Source: Streptomyces alanosinicus
Lineage (GTDB): Bacteria; Actinomycetota; Actinomycetes; Streptomycetales; Streptomycetaceae
Length of the DNA stretch: 64,000 bases
Reading direction: 5' to 3'
NCBI RefSeq assembly: GCF_014650595.1
Contig: NZ_BMVG01000008.1
Coordinates: forward strand, 124,001 to 188,000
Positions 31,837 through 40,855 of the stretch are shown here, piece after piece (the stretch's first letter is position 1; each line of letters starts with the position of its first letter). Under the pieces are notes generated by a model. It worked only from the letters and a program-made list of their open reading frames with translations. It had not been told where the DNA came from and made no database searches. The position numbers were made by a program, and so were the translations under genes.

Positions 31837-33132
31837 TCAACTTCCCTGCCCTGCAGGACGGTACGGGCCGGGGACGAAGACCAGGGCGTCTCCCACGGAC
31901 CGTTCCGTGGGGCCGCTGGGGTGGTTGACCAGGGTGCCCTCGACGGACATGGTGGTGGATCCGCCGCCGTCCAGGTTGACCGCGTCGGTCAGGCCCAGCG
32001 CGTGGGCCACGGCCGCCGTCTCGTCCATCGTGGTGCCGACACTGGTCGTCATACGGCCGTCGACGGTCACCAGCACGACCTTGCCGTCGCGGGTCGTACC
32101 GGCGATGGTGCGCGGGTTGCGCGCGAAGAAGCCGCCGGAGCCCGCCGGTACCACGATGCGGCCGTGTGCGGTGAGCCGATAGCGGCCGGTCACGCCGGAC
32201 AGGCCCGGGTGGACGGGCACACGCCGGCCCTGTTCGTCGGTGAGCGCGGAGTCGGTGCGCAGACAGCCCCCGCCCGCGGTGTGCAGCAGGGCGGCCGCGC
32301 CGACGCCGGTCGCCTGTACCGAGGTCTGGCCGGGGACCAGGTGGGTGCCGCGCGAGGACCGGGTGCGTACGACGCAGCCGTGTCGGTCGAGGACCACCTC
32401 GACGCCCGCGCCGACGGGTGTGGTGCCGGCGAACTCCGGTGTGAGGCGCACGACATCACCGGGTACGGAGCACTGCGTCGGATCGGGCAGCCCGGTACAG
32501 GCGGGCGGCACCACGGGCGGGTGGTTCACGTGTGTCAGCGGCAGCGTGGCCCCGGTCCGCCGGTTGTGCAGGCTGCCCGTCCAGCTCATCCGGCCCATCC
32601 GGGCACGGTCGCCATGGGCGGCGTCCACGAGGAAGTCGGCCTCCGTGGTGTCACCGGTGGGCTCGCTGAGCAGCCGGCCGTCGTAGAGGCCGAGCCCGAC
32701 CGGGTCGCCGGGATATTCCGCGCTGGCGGTGAAGGTGAAGAAGGACGCGTTGACGCCGGCCGAAGCCCTGGCGGAGCGCACCAGTTCGGTCGTCTTCTCC
32801 GTGTGGGCCAGGTCGGGGCCGTAGGTCGCCCGCACATGCCCGTGCGCCGTGTGCGGGTCGATCGTCAGGACGTCGACCCGCCAGGGGCCCCGGGCCGTGG
32901 TGTCGATCTGGCCGGGCGGGGCGGGCTCGGTCCCCCGGATGATACGGGTGAGGGTCACGCCGGCGGCCAGGGTCTGTGTCGTGCGGGTCTCGGGGAGGCC
33001 GGGATCGCCGAGCGGGAGAGTCGCCGGGGCGGCGCCGGCCCGGCCGGCGGGCGGGGCGAGGAGGACGAGCAGGGCGGTCACCGTGACGGCCGCCGCACGG
33101 GTGAGTCCGGGTCTGTACGAGGTGATGGCCAT
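31837..33132 (-). CDS. Secreted phosphodiester glycosidase family protein (NAGPA domain)
   Basis: A 431-residue exported protein. A signal peptide is visible at residues 10-35 (AAAVTVTALLVLLAPPAGRAGA). The mature part begins with LAAGVTLTRIIRGTEPAPPG, continues with SAGVNASFFTFTA and VGLGLYDGRLLSEP, and ends with the family block FARNPRTIAGTTRDGKVVLVTVDGR and the active-site loop AVNLDGGGSTTMSVEG. These are NAGPA-domain features (phosphodiester glycosidase). In bacteria such proteins often act on cell-wall polymers or spore-coat glycans. The start ATG at 33132 has no neighbour close upstream, so the gene is monocistronic. Confidence 0.88.
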   Translation of the reverse strand: MAITSYRPGLTRAAAVTVTALLVLLAPPAGRAGAAPATLPLGDPGLPETRTTQTLAAGVTLTRIIRGTEPAPPGQIDTTARGPWRVDVLTIDPHTAHGHVRATYGPDLAHTEKTTELVRSARASAGVNASFFTFTASAEYPGDPVGLGLYDGRLLSEPTGDTTEADFLVDAAHGDRARMGRMSWTGSLHNRRTGATLPLTHVNHPPVVPPACTGLPDPTQCSVPGDVVRLTPEFAGTTPVGAGVEVVLDRHGCVVRTRSSRGTHLVPGQTSVQATGVGAAALLHTAGGGCLRTDSALTDEQGRRVPVHPGLSGVTGRYRLTAHGRIVVPAGSGGFFARNPRTIAGTTRDGKVVLVTVDGRMTTSVGTTMDETAAVAHALGLTDAVNLDGGGSTTMSVEGTLVNHPSGPTERSVGDALVFVPGPYRPAGQGS

Positions 33133-33341
33133 GCACGCGAGCGTGCTCGCCGCGTCGGACGCCCACCCGTGCGGCGGTTGATGCGCGGGTCCCGGTTGGG
33201 TGAACTGCCGGTGCTGCGGGGGAGGTTGGAGCGCCCGGGCGCGCGTCAGGGCCCCCTGCCGTACGGCGACGGGGGAGCCCTGCCGGACCGTCGTGGCCGG
33301 GCAGGACTCCCCCGTCAGGAATTCCCTGTCATGCTGCCGCC

Positions 33342-33366
33342 AGGGCCTGCCCGGCGGACAGGCCCT
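33342..33366. terminator. Hairpin at the end of the first MMPL gene
   Basis: Inverted repeat AGGGCCTG (33342-33349) and CAGGCCCT (33359-33366), overlapping the last codon of the MMPL gene on the minus strand. It probably ends that transcript. Confidence 0.5.
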
Positions 33367-35557
33367 AGTTGCGGTGTCCCGCCGGGTCGTGGACGACGGA
33401 GTCCCGGTCGGTGCCGTAGGGCGGCTCGGAACCGGTCGTCCCGGTGCCCGCGCCGGCCGTCGTCGCCTCGGCCTGGTCGCCGTGGCCCGGCCACCAGGCG
33501 GCGTGGCCGATGAGCGCGGTGAGGCTCGGGGTGAAGAACATCGCCATGACGAACGCCGCGACGATGATGCCGAAGGAGACCGCGAAACCCATCTCCGTGA
33601 GCAGCGAGTTACCCGCCAGCATCATCGTGGCGAAGGTCGCCGCGAGGATGAAGCCGGCCGCGGCGACGGTCGGTCCGGCGTGGCGCAGCGCCATGCCGGC
33701 GGCCTCGCGCGGCTCGCGGCCCTCGCGGGCCTCCTCGCGGAGCCGGGCGATCATGAGGATGTTGTAGTCGGTGCCGATGGCGACCACGAACAGGTACATG
33801 ATCACCGGGAGCATGAACATCAGGCCCGAATGCCCCTCCCCCTTCTGGAATATCCACACGGTGGCGCCGAGGGTGGCGCCGAAGCCGAGGCCCACCGAGG
33901 CCATCAGGTACAAGGGCGCGACCACGCTGCGCAGCAGCAGGCCCAGGATGACCATGATGAGGAGGGCGGCCACCGGGAAGACCGTCTTGTAGTCGTGGTT
34001 CACCGCGGTGTTGATGTCCTTGTAGATCGAGGACATGCCGCCGACGACCGCCTCGGTGCCGGGCGGGGCGTCGGAGTGGGCGACATCGCGCACCTTGCCC
34101 ACGGCGTCGATCGCCTTGTCCGTCGACGCCTCGTACTTGAGCGTGACGGTGAAGTCCGCGGTGGTGCCTTCCTTGTTCAGCTGGGTCATCCGGGCGCTGG
34201 CGACCCCGTCCACGGCACCGAGCTTCTGCGCGTACGCGGCGAAGCCGGCCTTGTCCAGCTGCTTGCCGTCGGTGCTGGACAGATAGACGTCGGTGGGTGC
34301 CGCGGCGCCCGCCGAGTACGCCTTCTGCATCTGGTCCTGGACGACCATGGACTCCTTGGTCTTCGGCATGGAGCCCGACGCCAGGTCGAACGTGGCGTGG
34401 AAGCCGAGGGTGCCGAGCGACAGCACGACCAGGACGAGACCGGACACCGCGGCGGTCAGCGCCGGGCGGCGCTGCACACCACGGCCGAGCGCCGCGAACC
34501 GGGCGTTCTCCGGCTCCTTCTTCCAGGACTTGGAAGGCCAGAACACCTTCGGTCCGATGAGCGAGACCACGGCCGGGATCAGGGTCAGGCCCGCGACCAG
34601 GGTGACGCCGACCGCGATGGCGAGCGCCGGGCCCATCTGCTTGAGGAAGCCGAGGGTGGAGAGCACCAGCGCGAGGAAGGCGATGATGACGGCGCCGGCC
34701 GCCGAGGCGATGGCCTCACCGACCCGGTCGACCGCGTTGATCATGGCCTGTTTGGGTTCGTCACCGGCGCGCAGGCGTTCGCGGTAGCGGAACATCAGGA
34801 ACAGGAAGTAGTCCGTACCCACGCCGAAGAGCACGACGATCAGGATCGACGAGATCGAGCTGTTGGCCTGGAGGTCGAACAGCTTTGTGGCGTAGGAGAT
34901 CAGTCCGTTGGCGATGGCCGACACCAGGCCGATCAGCACCAGGGGCAGGACGGCCAGGATCGGTGCCCGGAAGATGATCAGCAGGGTCACCAGAATGATC
35001 GCGAAGGTGCCGATGCCGATCAGCGCCTGGCCCCGCTTGGAGGAGTCCTGCTGGTCGAGGGCCTGGGCGGCGGAGCCGCCGAGCTTGACGTCGAGATGTG
35101 TGCCCTTGGCCAGTTGCCTGATGTCATCGCGCAACACCTTGGCCGCGTCGGCCTGTTTGGGCTGACCGGCGTTCTTGCTGTCCATCTGAACCAGGGTCAG
35201 GTCATACCTTCCGTCCTTGGACGGCGGGCCGGGGACGACCTTCTGCACCTGGTCGATGTGCTTGTTGCCCAGTTCGGTGGTGATCCGGGCGATGTCCTTC
35301 TGGTCGGCGGCGGTCAGTTTGCCGCCGTCCGTGCGCTGGTACAGCGCGATCGCGGACGGGGTGAAGGCGCTGGGGAACGCCCTCTGCTGGAGATCCGCCG
35401 CTTTGATGGATTCATAACTCTTCGGTAGGAAACTGCTCTCGTCACTGTTCGAGGGCAGACTCGGTGCGGTGGCGACGATCGCCACCGCGGCGATTAGCCA
35501 TGCCACTATCGTCCACACGGGATGACGGACGACTGTGGTGCCAATTTGTCGGAACAT
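33365..35557 (-). CDS. MMPL/RND-family transporter
   Basis: A 730-residue RND-superfamily protein of the MMPL type, which exports lipids or drugs using the proton gradient. It has the twofold pattern: TM1 (TIVAWLIAAVAIVATAP), an extracytoplasmic loop, TMs 2-6 from about residue 175 (ALIGIGTFAIILVTLLIIF, FGVGTDYFLFLMFRYRERLR, AGAVIIAFLALVLSTLG), a second loop and TMs 7-12 ending near 700. The FGVGTDYFLFLMFRYRERLR and VVAIGTDYNILMIARLREE segments carry the conserved GTDY motifs for proton relay. It lies downstream of two unrelated small genes with a 251-bp gap that should hold its promoter. Confidence 0.92.
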   Translation of the reverse strand: MFRQIGTTVVRHPVWTIVAWLIAAVAIVATAPSLPSNSDESSFLPKSYESIKAADLQQRAFPSAFTPSAIALYQRTDGGKLTAADQKDIARITTELGNKHIDQVQKVVPGPPSKDGRYDLTLVQMDSKNAGQPKQADAAKVLRDDIRQLAKGTHLDVKLGGSAAQALDQQDSSKRGQALIGIGTFAIILVTLLIIFRAPILAVLPLVLIGLVSAIANGLISYATKLFDLQANSSISSILIVVLFGVGTDYFLFLMFRYRERLRAGDEPKQAMINAVDRVGEAIASAAGAVIIAFLALVLSTLGFLKQMGPALAIAVGVTLVAGLTLIPAVVSLIGPKVFWPSKSWKKEPENARFAALGRGVQRRPALTAAVSGLVLVVLSLGTLGFHATFDLASGSMPKTKESMVVQDQMQKAYSAGAAAPTDVYLSSTDGKQLDKAGFAAYAQKLGAVDGVASARMTQLNKEGTTADFTVTLKYEASTDKAIDAVGKVRDVAHSDAPPGTEAVVGGMSSIYKDINTAVNHDYKTVFPVAALLIMVILGLLLRSVVAPLYLMASVGLGFGATLGATVWIFQKGEGHSGLMFMLPVIMYLFVVAIGTDYNILMIARLREEAREGREPREAAGMALRHAGPTVAAAGFILAATFATMMLAGNSLLTEMGFAVSFGIIVAAFVMAMFFTPSLTALIGHAAWWPGHGDQAEATTAGAGTGTTGSEPPYGTDRDSVVHDPAGHRN

Positions 35558-35808
35558 GCGGAAAGGTCCTCCTGGAAAGGAAGATCACCGCAGCCCGGGG
35601 AGCGGTCCCTGGCATCGGCGACCTCGATCCGGCTCACATCGGACGAGCCGGTCGAACCGTTGTCTTGGGGCCACATGGTAGTGACCGGATTGAAAGCTAA
35701 TCGCATCAGGTGCCCTCGGCTCAAGCCGATTTGGAGCGCTCAGGGGACATCGGAGCACCCCGCGAGGGACGCGGGAGCGCCCGGCCGAGGAGGCGAGGAC
35801 GGGCCCGC

Positions 35809-36462
35809 TCAGCCAAGGACGAACGGGAGCCTCGCGGCGAGTTCGCCGAGGACGGCCTCCTCCGCCTCGGTGGGCGTACTGCGTCCGGTGCCGATCAGCA
35901 GCGCGTCCCGATCGCAGAGCGCGGCGGGGAACGCGGTCCCGGCTATCGTCTCCAGCGACGCGCGCGCCGCGGCGAGGGTCTCGGCGGGCGGCTCGGCGGC
36001 CGCCGGCAGATGGGCGTTCAGATCGAGGTGATGCAGGGTCCACTCGACCACATACGCGCAGAGGTAGTCTCCGACGGTCAGCACCTCGTCGCGGGTGCCG
36101 ACGCGGGCGGCCGGATCGGCGAGTGCGGCGGCGCGGCCTGCCGCGGAACCGACGTCGTCCAGATGGAACTTCAGCCACCGCGGCTCTCCGTAGGCGGCGG
36201 CCAGCCGTGGGATCAGCGCGTCGAGCGGATCCTCGCCGGTCGGGGGGTCCACGAGCTTCCAGTAGGTGACCGCGTCCACGGTCGGTTCGGTGTCGGCGGG
36301 TGTGACCAGGGTGATCAGGACGTCCTGCGCATCGATGACCAGGTGGCACACCAGGTCCCGTACCAGCCAGCCCGCGCAGCCGGACGGCCGGTCGAAGTCC
36401 TCGTCCGGGACCGCGGCGACCGCCGTGAGCAGCGCCGTCCAAGAACGTGAGAAGAGATCCAC
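35809..36462 (-). CDS. Maleylpyruvate isomerase/DinB-like family protein
   Basis: A 217-residue protein of the mycothiol-dependent maleylpyruvate isomerase / DinB-like four-helix-bundle family. The N-terminal helix carries AVPDEDFDRPSGCAGWLVRDLVCHLV, and the second conserved His pair is in EWTLHHLDLNAHLP. These His residues would bind a metal. Mycothiol-linked transfer or isomerisation is possible but not certain. The start is unclear: GTG at 36462 gives the core; TTG at 36498 is also in frame. The ORF extends further upstream but that part has no homology and overlaps the tautomerase gene. Confidence 0.68.
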   Translation of the reverse strand: MDLFSRSWTALLTAVAAVPDEDFDRPSGCAGWLVRDLVCHLVIDAQDVLITLVTPADTEPTVDAVTYWKLVDPPTGEDPLDALIPRLAAAYGEPRWLKFHLDDVGSAAGRAAALADPAARVGTRDEVLTVGDYLCAYVVEWTLHHLDLNAHLPAAAEPPAETLAAARASLETIAGTAFPAALCDRDALLIGTGRSTPTEAEEAVLGELAARLPFVLG

Positions 36463-36553
36463 CGCGGCACGGTAGTGCGGGCGCGGCGCCGCAGACAACC
36501 GGATTCGGGCGGGCCGGACCGTCGTGTCGCCGTCCCGGCGCCGCCCGGGCGGC

Positions 36554-36919
36554 TCAGCGCACCGACGGCGAGAGCCGGTAGGAAGCGGCGAGATCGCGCA
36601 CCTCGACGGTGAGGACCGCCTGTTCCTCCGCACCGTCGTCCAGCGGCACATGCCGGCCGAGCAGGGCCAGCACGCTCTCGGACAGCCGCGCCTTCCGCTC
36701 CTCGGAACGGCCGGGCATGAGGCCGACGTCCACGTGGACGAACGCGGTCTGCGCGCTCGGCACGTCCCCGACATAGGTCTCCACCGGGCGGACCAGCGTC
36801 TTGCACACGCCCGAGGAACCGGACTCCTCGACCACGAGCGGATGCAGTTGCTTCACAAGAGCACAGACATCGAACGCTCCGGCCAGGCGGGCGGAGTAGT
36901 CGATGGTGAGGTGCGGCAT
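36554..36919 (-). CDS. Tautomerase-like 5-carboxymethyl-2-hydroxymuconate isomerase family protein
   Basis: A 121-residue protein beginning MPHLTIDYSARLAGAF, with the conserved Pro1 after Met processing that serves as the catalytic base in the tautomerase superfamily. KTLVRPVETYVGD and AFVHVDVGLMPGRSEERK match the 5-carboxymethyl-2-hydroxymuconate delta-isomerase (HpaF-like) family. The ATG at 36919 gives the Pro1 start. No other homoprotocatechuate genes are nearby, so its natural substrate is open. It is upstream of the maleylpyruvate-isomerase-like gene on the same strand with a gap of about 90 bp. Confidence 0.78.
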   Translation of the reverse strand: MPHLTIDYSARLAGAFDVCALVKQLHPLVVEESGSSGVCKTLVRPVETYVGDVPSAQTAFVHVDVGLMPGRSEERKARLSESVLALLGRHVPLDDGAEEQAVLTVEVRDLAASYRLSPSVR

Positions 36920-37076
36920 GACGGGCCTTTCCCACGTTCCCCGTAGTTTCTCCAGGCAACTATTTTCCCTCATGCCGCGACCTCGCCGACACGCACCGCC
37001 CGGCGGACCGGTCGGCGGTTTCACGACAAGATGCCGAACGCCCCCAACTCCCTTCCGTCATGGCTTACTTCACCGC

Positions 37077-37105
37077 TTGACGCAACTGGTCTGGACCTTT
37101 AGTTT
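37077..37105 (+). promoter_or_regulatory. Consensus-like promoter before the RlpA-like gene
   Basis: TTGACG (37077-37082), a 17-bp spacer and TAGTTT (37100-37105), close to a housekeeping sigma consensus. It lies about 40 bases before the start codon in an AT-rich stretch. Confidence 0.6.
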
Positions 37106-37147
37106 CACGGTTCAGTCACACCCCCCACCCGAAAGGGCCACCTGTTC

Positions 37148-37554
37148 ATGGCCAGGTCCCTCCCCGCCGGCGCGCTCGCAGCCGCTCTGGGCGTCTCCGC
37201 ATGTCTGCTCGGCGCCTCCCCCGCCCACGCCTCCGATCCGTGCTGGGCGACCCACTACGGCCCCCAGCCGCCCGGCGCCCTGACGGCCAGCGGTGAACTC
37301 TTCGACAACGACGCCGACACGGCGGCGACCTCGCTCAGCCGCCGGCCCCAGCTCCCCTTCGGGACCCTGGTGCAGGTGACCAACGCCGCCAACGGCGCCT
37401 CCCTGGTGGTCCGCGTCAACGACCGGGCGCCTTCGTCTCCACTCCGCAGCAGCCCAAGTGCCTGGACCTGACCGACGGTGCGTTCAGCCGGCTCGGCGGA
37501 AGCCTCGATCCCGACGCCGGCCACATCGTCGTCTTGGAGACCGTCCTCGGCTGA
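37148..37554 (+). pseudogene. Secreted RlpA/expansin-like double-psi beta-barrel protein, frameshifted
   Basis: The ATG at 37148 opens a signal peptide (SLPAGALAAALGVSACLLGASPAHA) and a double-psi beta-barrel start: CWATHYGPQPPGALTASGELFDN, then LPFGTLVQVTNAANGASLVVRVNDR. After the NDR motif (about 37427) the frame is lost by what looks like one missing G in CCGGGCGCC. The correct continuation GAFVSTPQQPKCLDLTDGAF to GHIVVLETVLG is read in another frame, ending at 37554. RlpA-like proteins bind or cut wall glycans. This copy should be truncated unless the base loss is a sequencing error. A good promoter is still present. Confidence 0.75.
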
Positions 37555-37566
37555 CCGGCGTTCGGT

Positions 37567-38214
37567 TCAGCCGGAGAGCATCTGGAGGGGCAGTTCGATG
37601 ACGGCGTAGGCCAGTGGCGCGCAGGCCACGGCGACGCCCAGCGCCAGGGCGCGCTCCTTGTGCGTGCGGGCCATGAGCAGCGGGATCAGAACGAACAGCA
37701 CCGCGCAGGCCCACGCCTGCGCGGTGTAGTGGAGTATCCAGGCGTAGTCCAGGCCCTCCATGCCGAAGAGCCCGGCGAGCGCGCCCAGGCCGGTGACGCG
37801 GCGGCGTGCGTCCGGGCCGCGCCGCCACCAGTGGCCCGCCACGCCGAACAGGGGACCCGCGACGCACGCCATGCCGGCCCACACGAGCGGGAAGAAGAGA
37901 CTCCCGGCGCCGCCGCGCCCGAATTCGGCGTAACCGTAGTACCCGGCGACCAGGCCCAGTTCCGCGCCGAGACCCCCGATCGCGGCCTTGCCCGCCGCGC
38001 CCCGCGCATACAGCAGCGCGCCGGCGGCGAAGGCGACGGCGGCCCACACGGCACCGGAGTTGGCGATCTGCTGCCAGGCCCCGGGCAGCCACCCCTGCGC
38101 CAGATTGGTCAGTACGCCGAGCAGCACGCCGGCGCCCGACACCGCCGCCGCGGGGCCGGCCCACGGCGTTCGGTCCCTCGTGCGGTCGGCCGGGTCGGCA
38201 GTGATCGTCGCCAT
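37567..38214 (-). CDS. DUF6518-like integral membrane protein
   Basis: A 215-residue membrane protein with about six helices (for example AVSGAGVLLGVLTNLAQGW, VWAAVAFAAGALLYARGAAG and WACAVLFVLIPLLMART). It resembles a Streptomyces family of unknown role (DUF6518). The start is placed at the ATG at 38214 (MATITADP). A longer frame from 38412 crosses the repeated TATAC sites, which are clearly regulatory. Those three sites lie 37-67 bases before the start, so the gene is under specific control. Confidence 0.7.
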   Translation of the reverse strand: MATITADPADRTRDRTPWAGPAAAVSGAGVLLGVLTNLAQGWLPGAWQQIANSGAVWAAVAFAAGALLYARGAAGKAAIGGLGAELGLVAGYYGYAEFGRGGAGSLFFPLVWAGMACVAGPLFGVAGHWWRRGPDARRRVTGLGALAGLFGMEGLDYAWILHYTAQAWACAVLFVLIPLLMARTHKERALALGVAVACAPLAYAVIELPLQMLSG

Positions 38215-38250
38215 CGTCGCCCCTCGGGGTCTCAGTTCCACGGCGCGCAC

Positions 38251-38281
38251 TATACACAGGACGTATACATGGCGTGTATAC
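38251..38281. promoter_or_regulatory. Three TATAC repeats at 13-bp spacing (YtrA/GntR-like operator)
   Basis: TATAC starts at 38251, 38264 and 38277, exactly 13 bp apart. The last two form GTATAC-N7-GTATAC, also an inverted pair because GTATAC is its own complement. The layout resembles binding sites of YtrA-type GntR repressors. It is just upstream of the DUF6518-like gene. No regulator gene is adjacent. Confidence 0.6.
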
Positions 38282-38421
38282 ACGAGGCGGCAACGCACCT
38301 CCGGGATCACCGGCGCGTCCGGGACGAACCGGCGCGCGGGCACGGAGCGTTCGGCCGACTCGGTCGGCTTGGCCGGGGTGCGCCGTACGGCGATGCGGCG
38401 CACCCCGGCCAAGAGCCCTGC

Positions 38422-40665
38422 TCAGGGCGTGCCCGGCCCGCTCGCGGTGGGCACGGGCGCGGGCTTCGCCGCCGCCGGCTCGCCGGGAACGGGGGCAGGG
38501 GCAGGGGCAGGGGCGAGACGCTCTCCTTCGATGTCGAGGTCGGGCAGCAGCCGGTCGAGCCACTTCGGCAGCCACCAGCCGGCCCGGCCGACGAGCGCGA
38601 GGACCGCCGGGACGAGGGTCATACGGACGACGAAGGCGTCGATGAGCACGCCGACGGCGAGCGCGAAGGCGATCGGCTTGAGCAGGGTGCTGCCGCCCGG
38701 CACGAAGCTCGCGAACACCGCGAACATGATCAGCGCGGCGGCGGTGACCACGCGGGAGGCATGGCGGGAACCGGCCAGGACGGCATCACGGGGTGCGGCG
38801 CCATGGACGTACGCCTCGCGCATCCGGCTGACCATGAACACCTCGTAGTCCATGGCGAGTCCGAACAGCACCGCCATCACCAGGATGGGCAGGATGCTGA
38901 CGACCGGCCCGGTCTGCGCGACGCCGAGCGGGCCCGCGAGCCGGCCCCACTGGAACACGGCCACGACCGCGCCGAAAGTGGCGGCGACCGACAGCAGGAA
39001 GCCGAGACCGGCCTTCATCGGCACGACCACCGAGCGGAAGACGAGCAGCAACAGCAGCAGCGACAGGCCGACGACGACCAGGGCGAACGGGACGAGCGAA
39101 CTCGCCAGCCGGTCGGAGACGTCGATGTTCACGGCCGTCGTACCCGTGACGGACACCTGCGCCCCCGTCCGCTCGCGCCAGTCGGGTGCCTCCGCGCGGA
39201 TGTGCTCGACGAGGGTCTTGGTCCGTTCGTCCGCGGGCCCCGTCCTCGGCACGACCTGGATGAGGACCGCGTCCTGGTGCGGGACGGGCTGCGGCGCGCC
39301 GACCGTGGCGACGCCCGCGGTGGCCTTCAGGTCCCGCACGAGGGTGGTGGTGGCCTGCTGGGTGCTGTCGGCGTGAGAGGTGTCGGCGAGCACCAGCAGC
39401 GGGCCGTTGAAGCCGGGGCCGAACTTCGCGGAGACGGTGTCGTACGCCTGTCGCTGACCGCTGCCCGCCGGGGCGGAACCGTTGTCGGGCAGGGCCAGTT
39501 GCAGGTCCCGGGCGGGGATCGCGAGGGCGAGCAGGCCGACGAGGACCGCCGCCAGCGTGAGCAGCGGGCGGCTGATGACGATCCTGCCCCAGCGTTCGCC
39601 CAGCGACCCGCGCCCGGCGCTCTGGGCGGCCTGCTCGCGGCGGGCGGCGCGCGAGCCCGGCTTCGGCCGCAGCCGCTCCCCGGCGAAGCCCATCAGGGCC
39701 GGCAGCAGTGTGGTGGAGACACCGACCGCGACCAGCACGGCGGCGGCACCGGCGAGGCCCATGACGGTCAGGAACGGGATGCGTACGACGGCCAGCCCGC
39801 ACAGCGCGATGAGCACGGTCAGGCCGGCGAAGACGACCGCGCTGCCGGCGGTGGCGATGGCCCGCGCCGCCGACTCCTCGGTGTCCGCGCCGGTGGCGAG
39901 CTGGGAGCGGTGACGGGAGAGGATGAACAGGGCGTAGTCGATGCCGACCGCGAGTCCCAGCATGGAGGCGAGGGACGGCGCGGTGCTGGAGATGGTCAGT
40001 ACGCCGGTCAGCGCGGACAGCCCGAGCAGGGTCACGGCCACGCCGGCGACCGCCGTCAGCAGGGGCATGCCCGCGGCGAACAGCGAGCCGAAGGTGATCG
40101 TGAGCACGACGAGGGCGACGGCCACGCCCGTCAGCTCCTTGGTGTGCCCGCCGCTCTTGCTGCTGCCGTACGCCGATCCGCCGACCTGGACCGTGAGCCC
40201 GGCGTCCTTCGCCGGCCGGGTGGTCCGCTCCAGCGCGCCCAGGCTGTCGTCGTGCAGGCCGGCCCGGGTGACCTGGTAGCGGACCTGGCCGAGCGCGGTT
40301 GTCCGGTCCGGGGATATGACCTTGCCGCGCACCGGGTCGGTGACGGCGACGACCTGGGGAGCCTGGCCGGCCGCGGCCATGGTGGAGCTGATCGCCCGGG
40401 CGTAGCGCGGCTCGGTGACCGAGTGGCCGTGGGGCGCGACGAAGACGATCTGGGCGCTGGTGCCGGCCGCCGAGGGCAGCTCGCGCTCAAGGGCGTCCAT
40501 CGCGGTCTGGGCCGGTGAGCCCGGCACGGTGAACTCGTCGTCGGTCGTGCCGCCGAAGGCGATCACACAGGTGACGACGGCGGTCAGTGTCAGCAGCCAG
40601 GCGGCCAGCACCGCGCGGCGGTGCCGGTAGGCGCCGCGGCCCAGCCGGTAGAGCAGGGAAGCCAT
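38422..40665 (-). CDS. MMPL/RND-family transporter under TetR control
   Basis: A 747-residue MMPL-type exporter. It starts MASLLYRLGRGAYRHRRAVLAAWLLTL (TM1) and carries FTVPGSPAQTAMDALERELP in the first loop. TMs 2-6 follow from about residue 170 (VALVVLTITFGSLFAAGMPL, GLAVGIDYALFILSRHRSQL). The second half ends with FGLAMDYEVFMVSRMREAYV and VRMTLVPAVLALVGRAGWWLP. The two [VM]DY signatures (VGIDYALF, AMDYEVF) are the proton-relay motifs. AAGGAG lies before the ATG at 40665. It is divergent from a TetR gene with two operators between. Substrate could be an antibiotic or lipid. Confidence 0.92.
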   Translation of the reverse strand: MASLLYRLGRGAYRHRRAVLAAWLLTLTAVVTCVIAFGGTTDDEFTVPGSPAQTAMDALERELPSAAGTSAQIVFVAPHGHSVTEPRYARAISSTMAAAGQAPQVVAVTDPVRGKVISPDRTTALGQVRYQVTRAGLHDDSLGALERTTRPAKDAGLTVQVGGSAYGSSKSGGHTKELTGVAVALVVLTITFGSLFAAGMPLLTAVAGVAVTLLGLSALTGVLTISSTAPSLASMLGLAVGIDYALFILSRHRSQLATGADTEESAARAIATAGSAVVFAGLTVLIALCGLAVVRIPFLTVMGLAGAAAVLVAVGVSTTLLPALMGFAGERLRPKPGSRAARREQAAQSAGRGSLGERWGRIVISRPLLTLAAVLVGLLALAIPARDLQLALPDNGSAPAGSGQRQAYDTVSAKFGPGFNGPLLVLADTSHADSTQQATTTLVRDLKATAGVATVGAPQPVPHQDAVLIQVVPRTGPADERTKTLVEHIRAEAPDWRERTGAQVSVTGTTAVNIDVSDRLASSLVPFALVVVGLSLLLLLLVFRSVVVPMKAGLGFLLSVAATFGAVVAVFQWGRLAGPLGVAQTGPVVSILPILVMAVLFGLAMDYEVFMVSRMREAYVHGAAPRDAVLAGSRHASRVVTAAALIMFAVFASFVPGGSTLLKPIAFALAVGVLIDAFVVRMTLVPAVLALVGRAGWWLPKWLDRLLPDLDIEGERLAPAPAPAPVPGEPAAAKPAPVPTASGPGTP

Positions 40666-40754
40666 GGAGGGTGCTCCTTGAGGGGTGTTGCCGGGAACGA
40701 GCGGCACGTACGGGGAGGGCTTCAGTGCCCGCGGCAGAGGCAGCCACCGAAAAA

Positions 40755-40794
40755 TGTCACGACTGACACGATACATAAACTGTCAGGGCTGACA
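40755..40794. promoter_or_regulatory. Twin TetR operators TGTCA-N4-TGACA
   Basis: Two copies of the 14-bp inverted repeat TGTCA-N4-TGACA, at 40755-40768 and 40781-40794, centred 26 bp apart. They lie in the gap between the MMPL gene and the divergent TetR gene. The TetR product probably binds both to control both genes. Confidence 0.72.
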
Positions 40795-40855
40795 CTTTTC
40801 ATGCTCATGTCAAAAAGGGGGTCACGTGCGGTGCGGAGCGTGGCAGGATGATCCC

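Noticed and set aside
37660..40518. A 952-codon plus-strand frame
   Set aside because: It is antisense to the DUF6518-like and MMPL genes, which have membrane-protein structure and motifs; its own product is charged and repetitive without domains.
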